Of a stretch of DNA of 64,000 nt, positions 59,389-64,000 are shown piece by piece (positions within the stretch are counted from its first letter, which is position 1; every line of letters starts with the position of its first letter). The stretch comes from Chelatococcus sp. HY11 (GTDB lineage: Bacteria; Pseudomonadota; Alphaproteobacteria; Rhizobiales; Beijerinckiaceae), in assembly GCF_018398335.1 (NCBI RefSeq), contig NZ_JAHBRX010000001.1:3340001-3404000 (forward strand), given 5' to 3'. The notes under the pieces are model-generated. The model was not told where the DNA came from, searched no databases, and was given only the letters and a program-made list of their open reading frames with translations. The position numbers were made by a program, and so were the translations under genes.

Positions 59389-60215
59389 AGGGCAATGAAC
59401 TTCAAACGATGATCGCGGTGCAGCTCGATGATCGTCGCCGCCGTCTCCTCGATGGAGCGGCGTGTGACATCGATCACCGGCCAGTTGTTTCGGGAACACA
59501 GGCGGCGCGACTGGGCTATTTCCTCCGCTACCATATCGCGATCCACATAGGCGGAATCTTCGTCCGCGCGGAGGCTGAGCAGGCGGTTGCGGCGGATTTC
59601 CACAATACGCTCGGCTGTCGCGATCAGCCCGACGATCAAGGGCTTGCGTGCCTCCATCACCTGCGGCGGTACGGGGACGCCCGGCACGAGGGGGATGTTG
59701 GCTGTCTTGATACCGCGATTCGCCAGATAAATGCTGGTCGGGGTTTTTGACGTTCGGCTGACGCCGAGCAGCACTACGTCCGCCGCATCGACATCATCCG
59801 CCATCTGCCCATCGTCATGCATAAGCGTGAAATTCATCGCCTCGATGCGCCGGAAATAATCGGCATTCAGCGTATGCTGGGCGCCTGGGCGCGCCTGCGA
59901 TGCCATGCCCAGATAGGACTCGAACAGCCGCTGGACGGGATCGAGGACGTGGAGGCAGGGAGAACTCGCCGCCGCGCAGGCCGCTTCCAACATCGCAGCG
60001 AGATCCGGCTCCACCAGGGTGTAAAGGACGATACCCGGAGCGACATCGATCTCCGCGATGACCCGCTCCAGCTGCGCCTTGGATCGCACCAAGGGATAGA
60101 CATGCTCGATCGCCGAGATCCCCTCGTATTGGGCGGCTGCGGCACGGCTGACCGCGATGAGGGTCTCACCGGTCGAATCGGATACGAGATGAATATGGAA
60201 GTAGCTGCGACTCAA
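59385..60215 (-). CDS. ppsR: Pyruvate, water dikinase (PPDK/PEPS) regulatory protein
   Basis: About 276 residues, DUF299 family. P-loop-like HLVSDSTGETLIAVSRAA and GVSRTSKTPTSIYLANRG are its signatures. Acts as bifunctional ADP-dependent kinase and Pi-dependent pyrophosphorylase on PPDK or PEP synthase. The likely start is TTG 60215, since relatives begin just before YFHIHLVSDS; an ATG at 60272 is the alternative. It is the RP001-type gene that flanks the Caulobacter origin, divergent from hemE. Confidence 0.9.
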   Translation of the reverse strand: MSRSYFHIHLVSDSTGETLIAVSRAAAAQYEGISAIEHVYPLVRSKAQLERVIAEIDVAPGIVLYTLVEPDLAAMLEAACAAASSPCLHVLDPVQRLFESYLGMASQARPGAQHTLNADYFRRIEAMNFTLMHDDGQMADDVDAADVVLLGVSRTSKTPTSIYLANRGIKTANIPLVPGVPVPPQVMEARKPLIVGLIATAERIVEIRRNRLLSLRADEDSAYVDRDMVAEEIAQSRRLCSRNNWPVIDVTRRSIEETAATIIELHRDHRLKFIAL

Positions 60216-60642
60216 GGGTTTTTCCCGATCTTCCTGCGCCGGACGAAGCGGACGGCCGCCACGCCAGGCCATCTGACAGCCAAGTGGATGAAGCGTTGAC
60301 GGCTGTGGAGAACTCCAGCCCGCACCAAGGACCGCCGCCACACTGTGGCTTGAGTAGCCCGAGCGATCAACAGCGAGCTTCCTATGGACGGATTCCACCG
60401 GGGTTGGATCCCGTCAACGGGGATAGTCCCGACTCAATCACGCCGCAATCGTTAACAAACGATGAAGATTAACGGTTTGTTAAGATATGCGGCGGCTCTT
60501 CCGCCCGTTCATCCATCCCCCACCCTGGCGAGCAATCTGGGGACGGCTTGTGGACGGCCTTGGCGCATGTGTCATGCCCTGACCAGTAGAAACAACAGAA
60601 TCTAGACTCTAAAATAAGATTAGATTTGAAGAGAGAGATGGT
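60216..60642. other. Putative chromosomal replication origin (oriC) between ppsR and hemE
   Basis: 427 bp between divergent ppsR and hemE. It contains one exact CtrA box TTAA-N7-TTAA (60469-60483), a 9-bp inverted repeat TTAACAAAC/GTTTGTTAA (60452-60460 / 60475-60483), a 1-mismatch DnaA box TGTGGAGAA (60304-60312), weaker candidates (AGTGGATGA 60283-60291), four GANTC motifs (60391, 60431, 60598, 60605) and an AT-rich stretch (about 60590-60629) beside hemE. The Caulobacter origin lies between these same two genes and is CtrA-repressed. Origin activity is inferred, not shown. Confidence 0.68.
60469..60483. promoter_or_regulatory. CtrA binding box TTAA-N7-TTAA
   Basis: TTAACGGTTTGTTAA: exact half-sites TTAA with the 7-nt spacing required by the master regulator CtrA. 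It is the only exact match I noticed in the window, and it lies in the putative origin about 160 nt upstream of hemE. The Caulobacter origin carries several such sites. Confidence 0.75.
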
Positions 60643-61707
60643 GTGACCAGCGTCCTGCAAGCCTCCCAAAGCCAGCACTCCCCTATCCTCCGGACGCTCT
60701 CCGGGGAAACGATGACCCCTCCTCCTCTCTGGATGATGCGCCAGGCCGGGCGTTATCTCCCGGAATATCGCGCTCTGCGCGCGGAAGCCGGATCGTTTCT
60801 CGACCTCTGCTACACCCCCAGCCTCGCCACCGAGGTCACTCTTCAGCCCATCCGTCGGTTCGGCTTCGACGCCGCCATCCTGTTCAGTGATATCCTGGTC
60901 GTGCCGCACGCGCTCGGGCAGGATCTGTGGTTCGTCGAGGGCGAGGGACCACGGCTCAAGCCGGTCGCGACGACGAAGGACCTTGCGGCGCTGCGCGAAG
61001 ACCTCGATCCTGAGAAGGTTGGAGCGGTCCTTGAGACCGTCTCACGGGTGAGAGCCGCATTGCCGCGCGAGACGGCCCTGCTTGGTTTCTGTGGGGCACC
61101 GTGGACGGTCGCGACCTATATGGTTGCCGGCAGAGGGACGCCAGACCAGGCGCCGGCGCTTGATCTCGCCGCGCGGGATCCCGTGCTCTTCAGGGCGATC
61201 ATCGACCGCCTGGTCGCGCAGTCGACGCGTTATCTGGTTAGCCAGCTCCAGGCGGGCGCGGACGCGGTCCAGATCTTCGACAGTTGGGCCGGCGCGCTCA
61301 TCAGTGACGAAGCGCTCTACCGCCGGTGGTGCCTGGAGCCGATCGCGCGGATCGTCGACGGCGTCCGCGCCGAGGTTCCCGGGGCGCGGATCATTGGCTT
61401 TCCGAAGGGCAGCGGACCTTTCTATCCGCTTTTTGCTGGCGAGAGCGGGGTCGATGCGGTGGGATTGGACCAGGGTCTGGGATTGGACCAGGCTCGCGCC
61501 GTTCAGGCTATTCGGCCGGTGCAGGGCAACCTCAGCCCAGAAGTTCTTCTGTCAGGCGGCACAGCGCTTGACCGGGCTATCGATTTGATCCTGGAGGCGC
61601 TCGGCGGGCGTCCCCATATCTTCAACCTTGGCCATGGCATTCTGCCGCAGACCCCGATTCCGCATGTTGAAAGGCTCGTCAAGCGGGTGCGCGGCGGGTT
61701 AGGTTGA
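60643..61707 (+). CDS. hemE: Uroporphyrinogen decarboxylase
   Basis: 354 residues. PPLWMMRQAGRYLPEYR and GFCGAPWTVATYMVAGRG are the two HemE signatures; the active-site Asp is in the AAILFSDILVVP segment. Decarboxylates uroporphyrinogen III to coproporphyrinogen. GTG start with GAGAGAGA upstream. It starts the hemE-hemJ pair and is divergent from ppsR across the putative origin. Confidence 0.96.
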   Translation: MTSVLQASQSQHSPILRTLSGETMTPPPLWMMRQAGRYLPEYRALRAEAGSFLDLCYTPSLATEVTLQPIRRFGFDAAILFSDILVVPHALGQDLWFVEGEGPRLKPVATTKDLAALREDLDPEKVGAVLETVSRVRAALPRETALLGFCGAPWTVATYMVAGRGTPDQAPALDLAARDPVLFRAIIDRLVAQSTRYLVSQLQAGADAVQIFDSWAGALISDEALYRRWCLEPIARIVDGVRAEVPGARIIGFPKGSGPFYPLFAGESGVDAVGLDQGLGLDQARAVQAIRPVQGNLSPEVLLSGGTALDRAIDLILEALGGRPHIFNLGHGILPQTPIPHVERLVKRVRGGLG

Positions 61708-61711
61708 TCCC

Positions 61712-62134
61712 ATGTATGAATGGATCAAAGCCTTCCACGTCATCTCCGTTATCGCCTGGATGGCGGGCATGCTCTATTTGCCCCGTCTCTTTGTCTACCA
61801 CGCGGAGGCGCCCGTGGGTTCCGACCGCTCCGAGACCTTCAAGGTCATGGAGCGGCGCCTTTTGAAGGCGATCATCAATCCCGCCATGATCGCGACGTGG
61901 ATTTCCGGCCTCTACATAGCCTATAGCGGGGGCTGGTTCTCATCCGGCTGGCTTCACGGGAAGCTGCTTCTGGTTGTTCTTTTGTCTGGCATTCACGGTT
62001 TTTTTGCTGGCGAACAGCGCAGGCTCGCGGGCGACATTCGCAAGCATAAGGCGCGATTCTATCGTATTGTGAACGAGATACCGACCCTTCTGATGATCGG
62101 GATTGTGATACTGGTTGTCGTCAAACCTTTTTGA
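61712..62134 (+). CDS. hemJ: Protoporphyrinogen IX oxidase HemJ
   Basis: 140 residues with four hydrophobic helices, UPF0093 family. The conserved His in the first helix is H9 (WIKAFHVISVIAWMAGML) and the conserved Lys is K84 (LHGKLLLVVLL), both reported as needed for activity in HemJ. Oxidises protoporphyrinogen in most alphaproteobacteria without HemG or HemY. It starts 4 nt after the hemE stop, consistent with co-transcription. Confidence 0.92.
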   Translation: MYEWIKAFHVISVIAWMAGMLYLPRLFVYHAEAPVGSDRSETFKVMERRLLKAIINPAMIATWISGLYIAYSGGWFSSGWLHGKLLLVVLLSGIHGFFAGEQRRLAGDIRKHKARFYRIVNEIPTLLMIGIVILVVVKPF

Positions 62135-62348
62135 AGCCTTGACGGTGGGGCTTGAGAGCCACTTCAAAAACGGATATGGAATTCCCATCCTTCCTTGAAA
62201 CAGGTTGGCGGATGCCGTGGGTTTCTACCACGCGACGCCTCTTCCGGTAGCTTGTTATTCCTAGCCGCTGCCCTTCTGCCTGTTAGTTCCCCTTCTTACC
62301 GTGGCCAGCCTTCCCCAGGCATGCCCCTTACATTTTGAGAGAGTCTCC
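62135..62348 (+). promoter_or_regulatory. rho leader region
   Basis: 214 bp between hemJ and rho with C-rich, T-poor stretches (CTAGCCGCTGCCCTTCTGCC, CCCCTTCTTACC) that lack good stems. C-rich unstructured leaders suit Rho autoregulation by rut sites, but no specific element can be named. Confidence 0.35.
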
Positions 62349-63614
62349 ATGCGGGAGATCAAGCTTCAGGACCTCAAGTCCAAGACGCCAACCGAGCTTT
62401 TGACTTCAGCCGAGGAGCTCGAGGTCGAAAACGCCAGCATCATGCGCAAACAGGAATTGATGTTTGCGATTTTGAAGCAGCTGGCTGCGCGTGAAATCGA
62501 AATCATCGGCGAAGGCGTCGTCGAGGTCCTTCAGGACGGATTCGGATTTCTCCGGTCGTCCGATTCCAACTACCTGCCGGGGCCGGACGATATCTACATT
62601 TCGCCCTCGCAAATCCGCCGTTTCGGCCTTCGCACCGGTGACACGGTCGAGGGCCCTATCCGTGGTCCGAAGGAAGGCGAGCGCTATTTCGCGCTGCTCA
62701 AGGTCAACACGATCAATTTCGAGGATCCGGAGAAGATCCGGCACAAGGTTCACTTCGACAACCTGACGCCGCTCTATCCCGACGAGAGGTTGCGTCTCGA
62801 GCTCGAGGATCCGACCAAGAAGGACTACTCGGCCCGGATCATCGACATTGTCTCGCCGATCGGCAAAGGCCAGCGCGCCCTCATCGTGGCGCCGCCGCGT
62901 ACCGGCAAGACGGTCCTTCTGCAGAATATCGCCCAGTCGATCACCACGAATCATCCCGAGTGCTACCTCATCGTCCTGCTCATCGACGAGCGGCCTGAGG
63001 AAGTCACCGACATGCAGCGCTCGGTGAAGGGCGAGGTGATTTCCTCCACCTTCGACGAGCCGGCCGCACGCCACGTGCAGGTGGCCGAGATGGTCATCGA
63101 GAAGGCGAAGCGCCTGGTCGAGCATGGCCGTGACGTGGTCATCCTGCTCGATTCCATCACCCGACTCGGTCGCGCCTACAACACGGTCGTGCCGTCTTCA
63201 GGCAAGGTGTTGACCGGCGGTGTGGATGCGAACGCCTTGCAGCGGCCGAAGCGCTTTTTCGGTGCGGCTCGCAATATCGAGGAAGGCGGTTCGCTGACCA
63301 TTATCGCGACCGCGCTGATCGATACCGGCAGCCGCATGGACGAAGTGATCTTCGAGGAGTTCAAGGGCACGGGTAACTCGGAAATCATTCTCGACCGCAA
63401 GGTTTCCGACAAGCGCGTCTTCCCGGCGCTGGACATTACCCGTTCCGGCACGCGCAAGGAGGAACTGCTTACGCCGGCGGACATCCTCAAGAAGACCTAT
63501 GTGCTCCGGCGGATTCTCAATCCGATGGGTACGGTCGATGCCATCGAGTTCCTGCTCGACAAGCTGCGGCAGACCAAGTCCAACGGCGAATTCTTCGATT
63601 CGATGAATACCTGA
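62349..63614 (+). CDS. rho: Transcription termination factor Rho
   Basis: 421 residues. The N-terminal Rho_N helical domain ([18 protein letters not shown]) and cold-shock RNA-binding domain ([22 protein letters not shown]) precede the RecA-like motor: P-loop [12 protein letters not shown], Walker [17 protein letters not shown], and the Q loop around [18 protein letters not shown]. Start is ATG 62349, since relatives begin [10 protein letters not shown]. It follows hemJ after a 214-bp leader. Confidence 0.96.
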   Translation: MREIKLQDLKSKTPTELLTSAEELEVENASIMRKQELMFAILKQLAAREIEIIGEGVVEVLQDGFGFLRSSDSNYLPGPDDIYISPSQIRRFGLRTGDTVEGPIRGPKEGERYFALLKVNTINFEDPEKIRHKVHFDNLTPLYPDERLRLELEDPTKKDYSARIIDIVSPIGKGQRALIVAPPRTGKTVLLQNIAQSITTNHPECYLIVLLIDERPEEVTDMQRSVKGEVISSTFDEPAARHVQVAEMVIEKAKRLVEHGRDVVILLDSITRLGRAYNTVVPSSGKVLTGGVDANALQRPKRFFGAARNIEEGGSLTIIATALIDTGSRMDEVIFEEFKGTGNSEIILDRKVSDKRVFPALDITRSGTRKEELLTPADILKKTYVLRRILNPMGTVDAIEFLLDKLRQTKSNGEFFDSMNT

Positions 63615-63680
63615 GGATCGAAAGGCTGCCGGGGATCAAGGCCGCCGCTTCGATCGGTTGCCCCCGACCCCTCCATTCAA

Positions 63681-63714
63681 AAAAACCGCCGGGGTTTTGC
63701 TCCGGCGGTTTTTT
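63681..63714 (+). terminator. Intrinsic terminator after rho
   Basis: AAAAACCGCCGG (63681-63692), 9-nt loop, CCGGCGGTTTTT (63702-63713), ending in six T (63709-63714). A-rich 5' side means that it could act on both strands. About 67 nt after the rho stop. Confidence 0.9.
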
Positions 63715-63860
63715 GTGCCCTGTGCGCTGCCGATCCCACGCTCCGGCCGGCAGCACAAACCCTCTGGCGGAAAGCCGGCTCGACACTTGCGAACTTGCCA
63801 CGGGGGACCTCGGTCTATCCCGGAACGGGGCAAAGGCGCAGTCAAAGCGGGAATTCTGGC

Positions 63861-64000
63861 ATGGTTATCAATTTGACACCGACAAGTGGTGTTTCGTTTC
63901 GGGACTACCTGACGTTGGGGAGTTCCTATTCCGTCGCCTACGGGTATGGCGGCAACGATACGATCGAGAGCACCGCACGGGGGGGTTTCAATCTCGCCAT
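63861..64000 (+). CDS. RTX-like protein, N-terminal fragment running off the window
   Basis: Open frame from ATG 63861 to the window end (46 full codons). It begins MVINLTPTSGVSFRDYLTLG and contains YGYGGNDTIESTARG, where GGNDTI resembles one calcium-binding RTX nonapeptide (GGxGxDxhx). That suggests a secreted, calcium-binding repeat protein exported by a type I system, but only a single repeat-like unit is visible and no export signal can be judged. In related genomes rho is normally followed by mnmE. The GCGGGA before the ATG is a weak ribosome-binding site. Confidence 0.5.
   Translation, partial: MVINLTPTSGVSFRDYLTLGSSYSVAYGYGGNDTIESTARGGFNLA

Noticed and set aside
61463-61498. Short duplication GGGATTGGACCAGG inside hemE
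   Set aside because: The encoded GLDQGLGLDQ aligns with the naturally repetitive LD..xxLDxA stretch of HemE, so it need not be an insertion.

Overview
The window is a gene-dense, high-GC (visibly about 65%) bacterial chromosome segment with almost no accessory DNA. Gene content and order point to an alphaproteobacterium of the order Hyphomicrobiales (Rhizobiales). The evidence is the chvG-hprK-EIIA-HPr cluster, a DivL pseudo-histidine kinase, AddAB instead of RecBCD, a TsaE-AmgK fusion next to MurU, HemJ, and a hemE/ppsR divergence carrying a CtrA box. The genus cannot be settled from sequence alone; a Bosea/Chelatococcus/Methylobacterium-like lineage would fit. No rRNA, tRNA, CRISPR array, transposase or prophage was seen.

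Layout. 0-1.6 kb: end of ChvG, then HPr kinase, EIIA-Man and HPr (a regulatory PTS with no sugar permease in view). 1.9-14.6 kb: a plus-strand housekeeping run: universal stress protein, GNAT, NfuA, TsaB, RimI, PlsC, MiaB, PhoH, YbeY, CorC, Lnt, an XRE regulator, MetK, TrmB. 15-20 kb: ribosomal protein S1 with a strong terminator, a YegD-type Hsp70, SppA, IHF-beta, a LapA-domain protein. 20.1-25.2 kb: trpF-trpB-trpA-accD-folC. 25.6-39.6 kb, minus strand: ahcY; then divL, tsaE-amgK fusion, murU, addB, addA, trxA. 40-46.1 kb, minus strand: hslV, a membrane protein and hslU, then murJ and trpS. 46.3-51.1 kb, plus strand: hisB, a DUF2628-like protein, hisH, hisA, hisF, hisE, coaA. 51.3-55.5 kb, minus strand: an adenosine kinase-like PfkB protein, and timA, mltA, smr, an XRE regulator. 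55.9 kb: secB (+). 56.6-60.2 kb, minus strand: ppsR, maf, aroE, coaE, dnaQ. 60.6-63.6 kb, plus strand: hemE, hemJ, rho. The last 140 bases start an RTX-like gene that runs off the window.

The most striking region is 60.2-60.64 kb, between ppsR and hemE. This is the same gene pair that flanks the Caulobacter origin. It holds an exact TTAA-N7-TTAA CtrA box, four GANTC methylation motifs, a near-consensus DnaA box and an AT-rich stretch beside hemE, and the genes on either side point away from it. Two 15/16 matches to the ParB site parS lie at 57.4 kb (inside coaE) and 43.0 kb. Together these suggest that the window spans the chromosomal origin and part of the centromere. DivL, a member of the CtrA control circuit, is encoded about 22 kb away and keeps the diagnostic tyrosine in place of the phospho-accepting histidine.

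Other notable items are a compact ATAAAGA-AG-TCTTTAT operator upstream of ahcY, two copies of a roughly 173-bp palindromic intergenic element, three GC-rich REP-like elements, 18-bp tandem repeats, a gene inserted between hslV and hslU, and a gene order that could be explained by one 38-kb inversion relative to rhizobial order as I remember it.
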